Assembly (NCBI RefSeq): GCF_000196615.1
Contig: NC_014306.1
Location: 1,612,001 to 1,676,000, forward strand
Reading direction: 5' to 3'
DNA from: Erwinia billingiae Eb661
GTDB lineage: Bacteria; Pseudomonadota; Gammaproteobacteria; Enterobacterales; Enterobacteriaceae
DNA: 64,000 nucleotides
The position numbers and the translations under genes were made by a program. This document shows, piece after piece, positions 29,818 to 38,457 of the stretch. The notes under the pieces are model-generated. The model was not told the origin of the DNA, did no database searches, and saw only the letters and a program-made list of their open reading frames with translations. Positions within the stretch are counted from its first letter, which is position 1, and every line of letters begins with the position of its first letter.

Positions 29818-30480
29818 ATGCGTGTGTTACGTCTTGGTCTTGTTGCCGGACTTGCGATTGCGGTTCTGGCCGGATGCTCTTCAAAAGTAACGGAATCCCA
29901 TCAGTATTCTGGGTTTCTCTCCGATTATTCCAAACTGAAACCAACCGAATCTCCGAGCGGGCATCCAACGCTGCGTTGGATCTCGCCAGACTATAAAGCT
30001 TCTGATTATCGCGGGATCTATTTCACCCCGGTGGTCTATTACCCTGCGGCGAAACCTACCGAACGCGTTAGCCAGCAAACGTTGGATAGCCTGAGAAGCT
30101 ACGTAGATACCCGGTTGAAAGCGGCTGTCGCTAAGCAAATGCCGCTGGTCAGTTCCCCGGGCCCAGATACGTTAATTATGAAAACCGCGATTACCACCGT
30201 CAGTGCTGAAAACCAGGACATGAAGTTCTATGAAGTCGTGCCGGTCGCTGCGGTGATTGCCGGAACCATGGCGGCCTCTGGCCACCGGACGCAAAATAGC
30301 GTGCTTTACCTTGAAGCGCAGCTGATTGATGCCAAAACCGGTAAGCCGGTGGTGGAAGCGGTGCGTAAAGCCTATGGCAAAACCGTACCTAACAACTCGG
30401 CACCTGTCACCCTGGAAGACCTTAAGCAGGGCGCTGATGACATGATTAACGACGTCACCACCTTCCCGCATCAACCTTAA
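29818..30480 (+). CDS. DUF3313-like lipoprotein
   Basis: A predicted lipoprotein of 220 residues. The signal ends in LAGC with Cys20 as the acylation site; the next residues SSKV give no inner-membrane retention Asp, so the outer membrane is likely. The mature part has YSGFLSDYSKLKP, the mark of the DUF3313 family. The ATG at 29818 lies seven bases after AAGGA; a GTG six codons upstream overlaps the ribosome site. Function is unknown. A strong terminator follows. Confidence 0.75.
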   Translation: MRVLRLGLVAGLAIAVLAGCSSKVTESHQYSGFLSDYSKLKPTESPSGHPTLRWISPDYKASDYRGIYFTPVVYYPAAKPTERVSQQTLDSLRSYVDTRLKAAVAKQMPLVSSPGPDTLIMKTAITTVSAENQDMKFYEVVPVAAVIAGTMAASGHRTQNSVLYLEAQLIDAKTGKPVVEAVRKAYGKTVPNNSAPVTLEDLKQGADDMINDVTTFPHQP

Positions 30481-30492
30481 TCGTCACCTTCC

Positions 30493-30526
30493 ATTAAGCG
30501 CCGCACCCTTGCGGCGCTTAATGTTT
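30493..30526 (+). terminator. Terminator after the DUF3313 lipoprotein gene
   Basis: A perfect 13-bp stem (30493-30505 with 30510-30522) followed by GTTTTG. Confidence 0.85.
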
Positions 30527-30595
30527 TGTAAAAACAGCCCCGTCTTCAGCCTTCTTCACTAAATTTAACGAACATTGACCTGAAGGAGTGAAGGT

Positions 30596-31708
30596 ATGTC
30601 TCGTCTGTTTCCCCTCTGTTTGCTCGCCAGCGCCGTCCTGTTTTCCCATCCCGTACTGGCCGAAAAGGTCAGTGTCGAGCAGTTACAACAAGGGCTTGAT
30701 CATCCCTGGGCGATGGCTTTTTTGCCCGACAATCAAGGCATATTAATCACCGAACGATCGGGCCAGCTACGGCACTGGCAACAGGGGAAAGGACTCTCGC
30801 AACCGATTACCGGCGTGCCGAAAGTCTGGGCGCAACGTCAGGGCGGCCTGCTGGATGTCGTACTGTCTCCCGACTTTGCGCAAAACCGCCGCGTCTATCT
30901 GACCTGGACCGAAGCCGATGACAACGGGCGTGCAGGCGCAGTGGTGGGCTCCGGATTGCTCAGCAAAGATCTGACGCAGCTGACCGATTTTAAAGATTTA
31001 CTACACCAGCAACCGAAACTCTCCAGCGGGGCCAATTTAGGGTCGCGACTGGCCTTTGATCAGGCAGGTTATTTGTACGTCACCTTTGGCGATAACTTCC
31101 AGGCCGCGTCAGCGCAGGATTTAACCGCCTTAACCGGTAAGGTTATTCGCCTCAATGCGGATGGCAGTATTCCAAAAGATAATCCTTTTGTCGGTAAGAA
31201 GGGCGCCAGACCTGAAATCTGGAGCTATGGTATGCGCAATCCACAAGGGCTTGCCTTTAATCCGTGGAGCAAGGAGATGTGGGAAAGTGAACACGGTCCA
31301 CGCGGTGGTGATGAGGTGAATATTCCGCGAAAAGGCCAGAATTACGGCTGGCCGCTGGCGACCTGGGGAATTGATTACAGCGGTGAGAAAGTGCCAGGCT
31401 CGAAAGGAGGAACCGCGCCAGGCACCGTGCAGCCGGTGTTCTGGTGGAAGGTGTCTCCGGCGATCAGCGGCATGGCCTTCTATAACGGCCACTTCCCGCA
31501 ATGGAAAAACTCGCTATTTATCGGGGCGCTGAAAGATAAAAGTCTGATCCGTCTGACGGTCAATGGCGATAAGGTCGAAGAGAAAGAGCGCCTGTTGAAG
31601 GATCGCGGTGAGCGTATCCGCGATGTCCGGGCTGGCCCGGATGGCTATCTTTATGTGCTGACCGACGAGTCGGACGGCAAGCTGCTTAAGGTGGGATTAG
31701 CGAAATAA
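30596..31708 (+). CDS. yliI: PQQ-dependent aldose sugar dehydrogenase YliI
   Basis: A periplasmic six-bladed beta-propeller enzyme that oxidises aldoses using pyrroloquinoline quinone. It is 370 residues with a signal peptide ending at LA (about residue 22). Family patterns include LDHPWAMAFLPD near the start, GGLLDVVLSPDF, the SYGMRNPQGLAFNP segment and WESEHGPRGGDEVN, which bears residues for the cofactor and calcium. AGGAG is just upstream. No pqq genes are in the window, so PQQ must come from elsewhere or outside the cell. Confidence 0.92.
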   Translation: MSRLFPLCLLASAVLFSHPVLAEKVSVEQLQQGLDHPWAMAFLPDNQGILITERSGQLRHWQQGKGLSQPITGVPKVWAQRQGGLLDVVLSPDFAQNRRVYLTWTEADDNGRAGAVVGSGLLSKDLTQLTDFKDLLHQQPKLSSGANLGSRLAFDQAGYLYVTFGDNFQAASAQDLTALTGKVIRLNADGSIPKDNPFVGKKGARPEIWSYGMRNPQGLAFNPWSKEMWESEHGPRGGDEVNIPRKGQNYGWPLATWGIDYSGEKVPGSKGGTAPGTVQPVFWWKVSPAISGMAFYNGHFPQWKNSLFIGALKDKSLIRLTVNGDKVEEKERLLKDRGERIRDVRAGPDGYLYVLTDESDGKLLKVGLAK

Positions 31709-31734
31709 CGGCAGGCTTGACGGTATGGTCAGCA

Positions 31735-31769
31735 AAATCGGGAGGGCTGATTCAGCCTTCCCGATTTTT
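31735..31769. terminator. Terminator between yliI and the HAD phosphatase gene
   Basis: A 14-bp stem with one G-U pair (31735-31748 with 31754-31767) followed by Ts. It can serve both converging genes. Confidence 0.85.
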
Positions 31770-31776
31770 GTCAGGC

Positions 31777-32433
31777 TTATCTTACCCAGTGACACACTTC
31801 CCAGCCACGCTGTTCGGCAAGACTGTGCAACTGTTCGCCGGGGTTAATGACATGGGCATGATCCGCATGTTCAAGTAACGCGAGATCGTTAATTGAGTCG
31901 CTGTAGGCCCAGGTTTTCCCAAAGGTGGTTTCGTTCTGATCGGCCAGCCAGTCATTAAGACGGGTGACCTTGCCCTCTTTGTAGGTCATGGTGCCGTAGG
32001 TCTGGCCGCTGTAGCGGTCATCGACGATTTCCACTCCAATCGCCAGCGCGCCATGGGCACCCAGCTGTTCGGCAATCGGCACCACCAGATGTTCTCCGCT
32101 GGCGGACACCACCATCACCTTATCACCGCGTTCCTGATGCCAGGCCATTCTCTCGCGGGCGGAAGGATAAACCCGTGGCAGAATATCCCGCTGAATAAAG
32201 CGACGGACCCAGCCCGTTACCGTAAGCGTGCCCATGCCGGTTATTGGCGACAGGGTGGTGGACATGTACTCTTCCATTGACAGCGAACCCTGATAATACT
32301 GGTCCATCAGCGCCCGTTCCTGCTCAATCAGCGCGGCCGGTGCAAAGCCCTGGGAGACTAAATAACGAAGCCACAGGCCGGTGCTGTCTTCGCAGATCAA
32401 CGTTTCATCAAGATCGAACAAAGCTAAATCCAT
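31777..32433 (-). CDS. HAD-superfamily (SerB-like, IB) phosphatase
   Basis: A cytoplasmic phosphatase-type protein of 218 residues. The nucleophile motif FDLDET is at residues 6-11 (D7 and D9), motif II is in VVSASGEHL, and motif III/IV with the metal-binding aspartates is in YSDSINDLALLEH. These mark subfamily IB, which includes phosphoserine phosphatase. The natural substrate cannot be read from sequence. I prefer the ATG at 32433, eight bases after AGGAG, over one two codons upstream that lies too close to it. Confidence 0.82.
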   Translation of the reverse strand: MDLALFDLDETLICEDSTGLWLRYLVSQGFAPAALIEQERALMDQYYQGSLSMEEYMSTTLSPITGMGTLTVTGWVRRFIQRDILPRVYPSARERMAWHQERGDKVMVVSASGEHLVVPIAEQLGAHGALAIGVEIVDDRYSGQTYGTMTYKEGKVTRLNDWLADQNETTFGKTWAYSDSINDLALLEHADHAHVINPGEQLHSLAEQRGWEVCHWVR

Positions 32434-32706
32434 GGTCATTACTCCTGAGGCAAACTTTATTCAGGTTAGCGGAAAAATGTGACTGACTTAACTGTTCTAC
32501 GAAAAATCGGAATTTCACCTGGTGCTGTTGGCCGCAAACGGCGAAAAAAAGCGCAGCGAAACGGCATATCCCAGATTTATCTAATAAACTCTGAATAACT
32601 TTACAGTAATGCTGTTCTTTTTAAGGCCAGAAACCGTTAGCGTGTCAGGGTTTCCGCCGCCGCGCTGCAAAACACTTGTCTTTCAAATGGATACTTGGGT
32701 CTCGTC

Positions 32707-33909
32707 ATGAAGAAATCACGCCTTTCCGCCGGTGCTTTGACACTGACTGCCACCACTTCACTGTTGCTGTTCACCTTCTCAACCCGTGCAGAAGAGGCGC
32801 CCGCAGCGCCACAAATCGATGCTAAAGCCTGGATCCTGATGGATTACAACAGCGGTAAAGTGCTGGCGGAATCCCATGCAGATGACCGTCTTGACCCTGC
32901 CAGCCTGACAAAAATGATGGCCAGTTACGTGGTAGGGCAGGCCATCAAAGCCGGCAAAATTACCAACGACGATATGGTGACCGTCGGCAAGGATGCCTGG
33001 GCGACGGGTAACCCCATTCTGCAAGGTTCCTCGCTGATGTTTCTGAAGCCGGGCGATCGCATTCCCGTTTCAGAACTGAACAAGGGAATTATTATCCAGT
33101 CTGGCAATGACGCCAGTATTGCACTGGCCGATTATGTTGCGGGCAGTCAGGACTCCTTTGTCAGCCTGATGAATAACTATGTGCAGGCGCTCGGACTGAA
33201 AAATACCCACTTCAAAACCGTGCACGGACTGGATTCTGACGGGCAATACAGCACGGCCAGAGATATGGCGCTGATTGGCCAGGCGTTAATCCGCGACGTT
33301 CCGCAAGAATATGCGCTGCACAAAGAGAAAGAGTTCACCTTTAACCGCATCCATCAGCAGAACCGCAACCGCCTGTTGTGGAGCAGCAACCTGCAGGTTG
33401 ATGGCATCAAGACCGGGCATACCGCGGGCGCGGGAAATAATCTGGTGGCTTCGGCGGTCAGTGGCGACCAGCGCCTGATTTCAGTGGTGTTAGGCTCCCC
33501 GACCGATGCCACGCGTTTTCGCGAGAGTGAAAAGCTGCTGACCTGGGGATTCCGCTTCTATGATACGGTCACGCCAATCAAAGCCGACAAGCCGTTTTCC
33601 ACCCAGCGGGTGTGGTATGGCGAAAAGAAAGAGGTCAATCTTGGCGTCGCCAGCGATGCCTCAGTGACCGTGCCGAAAGGGCAGCTCAAGAACCTTAAAG
33701 CCAGCTTTACCCTCTCACAGCCTCAGCTAACCGCGCCGTTGAAGAAAAATCAGGTGGTGGGCAATATCGATTTCCAGCTTGATGGCAAAACGATTGAACA
33801 GCGACCGCTGGTGGTAATGGAAGACGTGAACGAGGGGGGATTTATTAGCCGCATCTGGGATTTCGTGATGATGAAAATGACCGGCTGGTTCGGCAAATGG
33901 TTTGCCTGA
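32707..33909 (+). CDS. dacC: D-alanyl-D-alanine carboxypeptidase DacC (PBP6)
   Basis: A penicillin-binding protein that trims the terminal D-Ala of peptidoglycan side chains. It is 400 residues, as in E. coli. It has a signal peptide to about residue 28, the catalytic motifs SLTK at 66-69, SGN at 132-134 and KTG at 235-237, and a C-terminal beta domain. An amphipathic tail ([14 protein letters not shown]) anchors it to the inner membrane. The start ATG 32707 has only a weak ribosome site; a TTG four codons upstream is possible. Confidence 0.95.
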   Translation: MKKSRLSAGALTLTATTSLLLFTFSTRAEEAPAAPQIDAKAWILMDYNSGKVLAESHADDRLDPASLTKMMASYVVGQAIKAGKITNDDMVTVGKDAWATGNPILQGSSLMFLKPGDRIPVSELNKGIIIQSGNDASIALADYVAGSQDSFVSLMNNYVQALGLKNTHFKTVHGLDSDGQYSTARDMALIGQALIRDVPQEYALHKEKEFTFNRIHQQNRNRLLWSSNLQVDGIKTGHTAGAGNNLVASAVSGDQRLISVVLGSPTDATRFRESEKLLTWGFRFYDTVTPIKADKPFSTQRVWYGEKKEVNLGVASDASVTVPKGQLKNLKASFTLSQPQLTAPLKKNQVVGNIDFQLDGKTIEQRPLVVMEDVNEGGFISRIWDFVMMKMTGWFGKWFA

Positions 33910-33925
33910 CGCGCGGTAAGAAATG

Positions 33926-33955
33926 AAAGGGGCGAAGAGATTCGCCCCTTTTTTT
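33926..33955. terminator. Terminator between dacC and sdaC
   Basis: A perfect 11-bp stem (33926-33936 with 33941-33951) followed by Ts on the plus strand. On the minus strand TTTCATTTC follows, so it may serve both converging genes. Confidence 0.85.
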
Positions 33956-33962
33956 ATCTCTG

Positions 33963-35246
33963 TCAGACCAGATCGTATGCGATAGCGGAAATCGCGATTA
34001 ATCCCACCAGCACCACAAAGATATTGCTGATTTTACCGCTGTACTGACGCATTGCCGGCACTTTATTGATGGCATACATCGGCATCAGGAACAGCAGCAC
34101 GGCAATCACCGGGCCACCCAGGGTTTCAATCATTCCCAGAATGCTTGGATTCAGGGTAGCGACCAGCCAGGTGGTGATCAGCATAAAGATGGCGGTGATG
34201 CGGTTCAGCTTCGCTTCCGGCAGCTTTTTCGCTTTCTCACCGAGGGACTTAACCATCAGGCCATTGAAGCCTTCACGCGCGCCAAGATAGTGACCGAGGA
34301 AGGATTTGGTAATGGCGACCATGGCGATGATCGGTGCCAGCCAGGCCATCAGCGGCGTATCAAAGTGGTTCGCCAGATAGGAGAGGATCGAGATGTTCTG
34401 CGCTTTGGCTTCGGCAAGATTCTCCGGAGACAGGCTGAGTACGCAGCTGAACACGAAGAACATCACCGTTACCACCATCATCAGATGGCTGCGGGCCAGA
34501 ATGCGTGAGCATTTCTTCTCGGCTTCCTCGCCATATTCCTGACGTTTGGCCACCGCAAACGCGGAGATGATCGGCGAATGGTTAAAGGAGAACACCATCA
34601 CCGGTATCGCTAACCACAATGTCATCCACAAGCTGCTGCCGCTGCCCGCTAAGCTGACGTGCTGGAAAACGGAGCTGTTCCAGTGAGGAATCAAAAACAG
34701 CGCCAGTGCCATCAGCACAATCACAAACGGATAAACCAGCACGCTCATGGTTTTGACGATCATCTCTTTGCCAAAACGCACAATCGACATCAGACCGACA
34801 ATCAGGATTAAGGCCAGCAGCGCCCTTGGCGGCGCCTGCATATGCAGCTGGTGGGTCATAAAGCTCTCAACCGTATTGGTGATCGCCACGCTGTAGACCA
34901 GCAGAATCGGGTAGATCGCGAAGAAGTAGAGCAGGGTGAGCAATTTACCGGCGCCCTGACCGAAATGCTCTTCAACCACACCGGTGATGTCTTCACCCAC
35001 TTCACGGCCGGACAGCACAAAGCGACACAAACCGCGATGGGCAAAGAAGGTCATCGGGAACGCCAGAAGCGCCATAATCAGCAGCGGGATCAACCCGCCG
35101 ATACCGGCGTTTATCGGTAAGAACAACACACCGGCACCAATCGCCGTGCCGTACAGGCCCAACATCCACATGGTGTCGCTTTTGCGCCAGCTGGCTGCCT
35201 CTTCGGCGCTGGCGAGGGGCAGTGAAGCCGTTTTGGATGAATCCAT
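33963..35246 (-). CDS. sdaC: Serine transporter SdaC
   Basis: An 11-segment inner membrane proton/serine symporter of the HAAAP family, 427 residues. The sequence follows E. coli SdaC closely: WRKSDTMWMLGLYGTAIGAG at the start, AHRGLCRFVLSG, the ITNTVESFM loop and GHYLGAREGFNG. It could in principle be a paralogue such as TdcC, but similarity is best to SdaC. The start at 35246 follows GGAG; the longer open frame upstream has no homology. In E. coli sdaC sits with sdaB elsewhere; here it stands alone between dacC and ybjG. Confidence 0.88.
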   Translation of the reverse strand: MDSSKTASLPLASAEEAASWRKSDTMWMLGLYGTAIGAGVLFLPINAGIGGLIPLLIMALLAFPMTFFAHRGLCRFVLSGREVGEDITGVVEEHFGQGAGKLLTLLYFFAIYPILLVYSVAITNTVESFMTHQLHMQAPPRALLALILIVGLMSIVRFGKEMIVKTMSVLVYPFVIVLMALALFLIPHWNSSVFQHVSLAGSGSSLWMTLWLAIPVMVFSFNHSPIISAFAVAKRQEYGEEAEKKCSRILARSHLMMVVTVMFFVFSCVLSLSPENLAEAKAQNISILSYLANHFDTPLMAWLAPIIAMVAITKSFLGHYLGAREGFNGLMVKSLGEKAKKLPEAKLNRITAIFMLITTWLVATLNPSILGMIETLGGPVIAVLLFLMPMYAINKVPAMRQYSGKISNIFVVLVGLIAISAIAYDLV

Positions 35247-35738
35247 GATGATCTCCAGTTTGAAAACAGTAAAGTAAAGTGCGCTATACAGCGAAAACGG
35301 CGGCGAACCAGCGCAATTTAATTTAAGGCTCTGCCTGAAAGGCCGACACTCTACCATCTGAAATGGAAGAAGGAAGGGGGCGAAAACGAATTTCTGGCGA
35401 TCTGAATCACAATACCAATAATATTATTAGTGATAAATGCTGGAGGGGATTTTTAAGGTGGGCAAATACGCTGGTTTTATATTGCTGCTGTGGTTTTTTA
35501 GACTGGGATTTTACTGATTGGAGTTGGTTAAATAATGTTCATCTGATCGTTTTTTAACGATTTACCAACATTAAATATGATGTAAATCAATACAATAGAT
35601 TTTAAGGCGGGAGCAAAAGTTAACTAATATCCTGGCTTGCGCAACACGAGAGCTAAATTCACCGAATATGAGATCGCGTTGCGCAATAAAACTGCCGCTT
35701 CTTTAACCATGCAGCGAATAAGCACTTATCCGCAACCG
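35247..35738. other. Intergenic region upstream of sdaC and downstream of ybjG
   Basis: This 492-base stretch is A+T-rich from about 35400 on and has no gene I can support. A weak CRP-like sequence (GGCGATCTGAATCACA, 35396-35411) has only one good half. The sdaC promoter must lie near 35270-35420. No terminator for ybjG was clear. Confidence 0.45.
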
Positions 35739-36344
35739 CTAATTGCGCACCCAGCCTTTACGAATGGGGAAGGCGAACAGCAGTCGATATATCGTCGAGA
35801 TATTCTGTAACAGGCGGCGGCCACAAAAAAGCCAGGCAACCTGCGCAAACAAACAGGAGAGCGCACCCACCAGCAATCCTCCCAGCATATCCATTGGCCA
35901 GTGTACGCCAAGGTAAATACGGGACCAGGCAATGGCGGCACCCATCAGCAATAACACGGCACCTGACCAGCGACGATGCCAGCAGAAGAAGGCAATGGCG
36001 AAGGTGAAAATGGCGGTGCCGTGGTCACTTGGGTAAGAGTCATCTGGCGCATGCGGCAGGAACTGATGACCCAGACCCACCACAAAAGGTCGCGCATGGG
36101 GGAATAAATTGCCGATGCACCAGGAGATAGTCAGCGCATAACCCAGCGCTATGCCCGTTTTCAACACCAGCTTACGCTGTGAACCCACTTCGCGCTCTGG
36201 TCCCCACAGCCACATGGCGACTATCAACACAGGCACAATGGCAATCAGGTCGCGCGCGATAAACGTTGCCAGGGAAATCAGCCAGTCCGGTGAGGCCGGC
36301 ATTGCGTTTATCCACAGAAAAAGCATGCGGTTCAGCGCTTCCAT
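35739..36344 (-). CDS. ybjG: Undecaprenyl-diphosphate phosphatase YbjG
   Basis: A PAP2-family inner membrane phosphatase that recycles undecaprenyl diphosphate, the lipid carrier for cell wall and O-antigen synthesis. It is 201 residues with six membrane segments. The three PAP2 motifs are visible: HARPF, PSDHGT and SRIYLGVHWPMD. The C terminus PIRKGWVRN matches E. coli YbjG (PIRKGWVRD). Position beside the rybB-ybjM-grxA block agrees. Confidence 0.93.
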   Translation of the reverse strand: MEALNRMLFLWINAMPASPDWLISLATFIARDLIAIVPVLIVAMWLWGPEREVGSQRKLVLKTGIALGYALTISWCIGNLFPHARPFVVGLGHQFLPHAPDDSYPSDHGTAIFTFAIAFFCWHRRWSGAVLLLMGAAIAWSRIYLGVHWPMDMLGGLLVGALSCLFAQVAWLFCGRRLLQNISTIYRLLFAFPIRKGWVRN

Positions 36345-36528
36345 CGTTATTTATTCCTCGTTTTAAAAAGGTGTAAGACACACCTAAAGTCCATCTCTCC
36401 AGCCAAACCTGTCAGCCAGTTGATCAAAGGGGTAAAAGGCGTTCGGCAGCGGCGCCTAACGGCGATGCCAGTACGCTGTCCTGCGTGACATCGAAGGCAA
36501 GTGGCCTGCAGGATCAGTCAGATAAGAT

Positions 36529-36589
36529 AAAAGCACCGCACAAGAAGATAAATAGACTCTCTCCTATTTGACAGTCTGGTTGTGCTTTT
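36529..36589. repeat. Nested inverted repeat of unknown role
   Basis: Outer arms AAAAGCAC (36529-36536) and GTGCTTTT (36582-36589) are perfectly complementary, and inner arms AAATAG (36550-36555) and CTATTT (36564-36569) are too. The right outer arm gives a short T-run on the plus strand. It could be a structured RNA, a terminator, or chance. Confidence 0.35.
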
Positions 36590-36601
36590 GTTAAGAATTG
36601 A

Positions 36602-36617
36602 TGACAGTTTACTGTCA
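36602..36617. repeat. Palindrome TGACAG-TTTA-CTGTCA
   Basis: Perfect 6-bp arms separated by four bases. It looks like an operator half-site pair, but I do not recognise the regulator. It lies about 260 bases upstream of ybjG and 90 bases beyond the 3' end of rybB. Confidence 0.35.
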
Positions 36618-36703
36618 GCCCGAGAAAGGGAGAGCAAAGATTTGGGTGGGGTTAAAAAAGGGATCATCATGCGGAATAACTAAGATTACTCTGAAGTAGA
36701 AAG

Positions 36704-36771
36704 AAAAAAACCCGCCAATCATATGATTAACGGGCTCCACAATTTAGGGGATTTCAAAGAAAAGCAGTGGC
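36704..36771 (-). ncRNA. rybB: Small RNA RybB
   Basis: A Hfq-binding sRNA of the sigma-E envelope stress response that silences outer membrane protein mRNAs. The 5' end GCCACTGCTTTTCTTTGA (from 36771 on the minus strand) is the conserved seed region of RybB, and TGTGGAGCCC in the middle is also as in E. coli. The 3' end is a terminator hairpin (CCCG...CGGG arms with two G-U pairs) and seven Ts. At about 68 nt it is shorter than the E. coli RNA (about 80 nt), the loss being in the hairpin. A sigma-E promoter precedes it. OmpX or other porins may be targets. Confidence 0.88.
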
Positions 36772-36776
36772 ACTAA

Positions 36777-36804
36777 TTAGGACTGCGGCAAAATGCAAAA
36801 GTTC
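36777..36804 (-). promoter_or_regulatory. Sigma-E promoter of rybB
   Basis: On the minus strand GAACTT (36804-36799) and TCCTAA (36782-36777) are spaced 16 bases apart, and the -10 ends five bases before the conserved G that starts RybB. This fits the sigma-E pattern GGAACTT-N15/16-TCTRA. Confidence 0.75.
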
Positions 36805-37205
36805 TGATCTGCACAGAAATATTTTTTTTCGCATAAGGAAGAAGGGGTAACCGGAAATTAGGGGAATTTGGCGCTTAAGAAATTTCTCAATAAAACCGCA
36901 GGTTAGGCTTAAGTCTGCACCACTCATAAACACCATGTCATTTCGATTTAACAACTTTGCGACCTTTTACTGCCTCATGTAACGTCCTGTTTACCAGTAA
37001 CCTGTTGAAGTTAATCGGGATTTATCTTATATTGCGTCGCTGCCAGCAGAGTAGCGGTAATATTCCGGGATACCCTGAATAACAGCCAGCAATCAAAAAC
37101 TGTTTTTGACACTTTCGTATCACTTTTTCAGCCAGTCATCGCCGCGACGTAAGTTACGGTAGTTTTTTACTCGTTAACTGCATTACATAGCCGGGAGAAG
37201 ATCCT

Positions 37206-37586
37206 ATGGTATTTAAAGGGATGTCCTGGACAGGCGTCATTGCTTGTTTTGTCCTTTACTGCCTCGTTTTTGTCGCCGTGAGATATGAAATGAGTGTCGA
37301 CAGCATTATTCAGGAAAAACCCCGCCTGGGCCTGCTGATGTTTGCCTTGCCTGGGGCAATTGCCGCCTTAACCTCGAAAGAAGCGCCGCTGACGGTGGCG
37401 CTGGCGGGAGCCCTGCTGGCCACGCCTGTTTTCTGGCTTATTCTGCATTTTTCGCTGGCGGCAGCCAGCCCGGTATTACAAGAACTGGCCTTTATCACCA
37501 GTGCGATTTTCTGGTGTGGATCCGGTGCGCTGTTGGTGATGCTGTCCCGCACGTTGCTGGGCGATGAAGATCATACCCGGCACTGA
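37206..37586 (+). CDS. ybjM: Inner membrane protein YbjM
   Basis: A small membrane protein of 126 residues with four hydrophobic segments (about 9-27, 42-58, 64-85 and 95-117). Patterns WTGVIACFVLYC, LPGAIAALTSK and QELAFITSAIFWCGSGAL match E. coli YbjM, and it lies next to grxA as in E. coli. Function is unknown. The ATG follows GGAGAAG. Confidence 0.82.
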   Translation: MVFKGMSWTGVIACFVLYCLVFVAVRYEMSVDSIIQEKPRLGLLMFALPGAIAALTSKEAPLTVALAGALLATPVFWLILHFSLAAASPVLQELAFITSAIFWCGSGALLVMLSRTLLGDEDHTRH

Positions 37587-37641
37587 CAGCCTAAGCGCCG
37601 GCTGCGGTAAGAGCAGGCAAAAGTGACAAACTGCAGGCAAT

Positions 37642-37672
37642 AAAAAAGGTCGATAAATATCGACCTTTTTTT
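37642..37672. terminator. Bidirectional terminator between ybjM and grxA
   Basis: A perfect stem of GGTCGAT with ATCGACC (37648-37654, 37659-37665), flanked by six As and seven Ts, works for both converging genes. Confidence 0.9.
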
Positions 37673-37711
37673 ACGTCTTCAGCAGGCTTATAAACAGCCA
37701 GCGGAGAAATC

Positions 37712-37975
37712 TTACTGGAACAGGCCCAGGTTCTCTTTGGCGTAAGCTTCGAAATCAGTGCAACCACCAATGTGTTTCTCGTCGAGGAAAATCTGCGGCA
37801 CAGTTTCGACTGGCTTGCCGACGGTTTTTTCCAGGTCCGCTTTGGTGATCCCTTCGGCGTGGATGTCCACATAGCTAAAGGAGAAGTCTTCGCGCTCGGC
37901 GGTCAGCTTTTCAGCCAGCTCTTTCGCACGGACACAGTAAGGGCAGCCAGGGCGTCCAAAAATCACTGCAAACAT
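37712..37975 (-). CDS. grxA: Glutaredoxin 1
   Basis: A thioredoxin-fold protein of 87 residues that uses glutathione to reduce ribonucleotide reductase and other disulfides. The active site CPYC is at residues 11-14, and the glutathione-binding TVP and GGCTDF patterns follow. The start at 37975 is preceded by GAGGAG. In E. coli the gene responds to OxyR; I did not recognise an OxyR site here. It is divergent from ybjC. Confidence 0.95.
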   Translation of the reverse strand: MFAVIFGRPGCPYCVRAKELAEKLTAEREDFSFSYVDIHAEGITKADLEKTVGKPVETVPQIFLDEKHIGGCTDFEAYAKENLGLFQ

Positions 37976-38002
37976 AGGTTTCTCCTCAAAGGTCAAAATT
38001 TA

Positions 38003-38018
38003 TGTGATGTACATCACA
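38003..38018. promoter_or_regulatory. Perfect CRP-cAMP site between grxA and ybjC
   Basis: TGTGATGTACATCACA is a perfect palindrome with both consensus halves of the CRP site (TGTGA-N6-TCACA). It lies 28 bases before the grxA start and 158 bases before ybjC. Binding is inferred from sequence alone. Confidence 0.65.
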
Positions 38019-38175
38019 CTTCATCAGTTAATGCCGAATATGATGCCCGCTTCACGCAGGGAAGGGAAGAAGGAATTACCTGTTGATCTGATTCGTACAG
38101 GCTATGCACAACGCTGCGGGATAGGCTTTAATAACCTGATAAAGGATAGAGCACCCCCTACAGAGGAGATACGCC

Positions 38176-38457
38176 ATGCGTGCTTTTAGTCAGCTACCCA
38201 AATCCATTCTACTGCTGGAAGGGCTGGGGGGTATTTTGCTGGTGCTCTCTTACTTCACGCTGCACCGGATGCTACCCTTACCGGCACCTTTTTCCGGCCC
38301 GCTGGCCGCCACCGTGATGATTTTCGTCGGGATTGCGATGATGCTACCCGCGGCGCTGATGATGATGTGTCGCACGGCTAAAGCGATGGCGCCGGAACTT
38401 TTTAACGCTAAGCGTGATGATGTTAAACCAGGAGAGAAGCATGACCCCGACCATTGA
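38176..38457 (+). CDS. ybjC: Inner membrane protein YbjC
   Basis: A 93-residue membrane protein with two hydrophobic segments (about 10-30 and 40-65) and a charged tail. The start MRAFSQLPKSILLLEGLGG follows E. coli YbjC (MRAIGKLPKGVLILEFIGM). GAGGAG precedes the start. Its end overlaps nfsA by 17 bases, so the two are one operon, as in E. coli where ybjC-nfsA-rimK-ybjN are under SoxRS/MarA control. Function is unknown. Confidence 0.85.
   Translation: MRAFSQLPKSILLLEGLGGILLVLSYFTLHRMLPLPAPFSGPLAATVMIFVGIAMMLPAALMMMCRTAKAMAPELFNAKRDDVKPGEKHDPDH

Larger units (their letters stand above)
36345..37205. other. Intergenic region holding rybB
   Basis: This 861-base stretch lacks protein genes. It contains the sRNA gene rybB, a nested inverted repeat at 36529-36589, and a perfect palindrome at 36602-36617. 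The right part (36810-37200) must hold the ybjM promoter, but I found no convincing elements. E. coli has ybjL here and other genes nearby; they are absent. Confidence 0.6.

Noticed and set aside
35396..35411. CRP-like sequence upstream of sdaC
   Set aside because: Only one half (TCACA) is good; too weak to call as a site.
36754..36954. 66-codon minus-strand frame over the rybB promoter
   Set aside because: It overlaps the sigma-E promoter and the rybB 5' end; no ribosome site.
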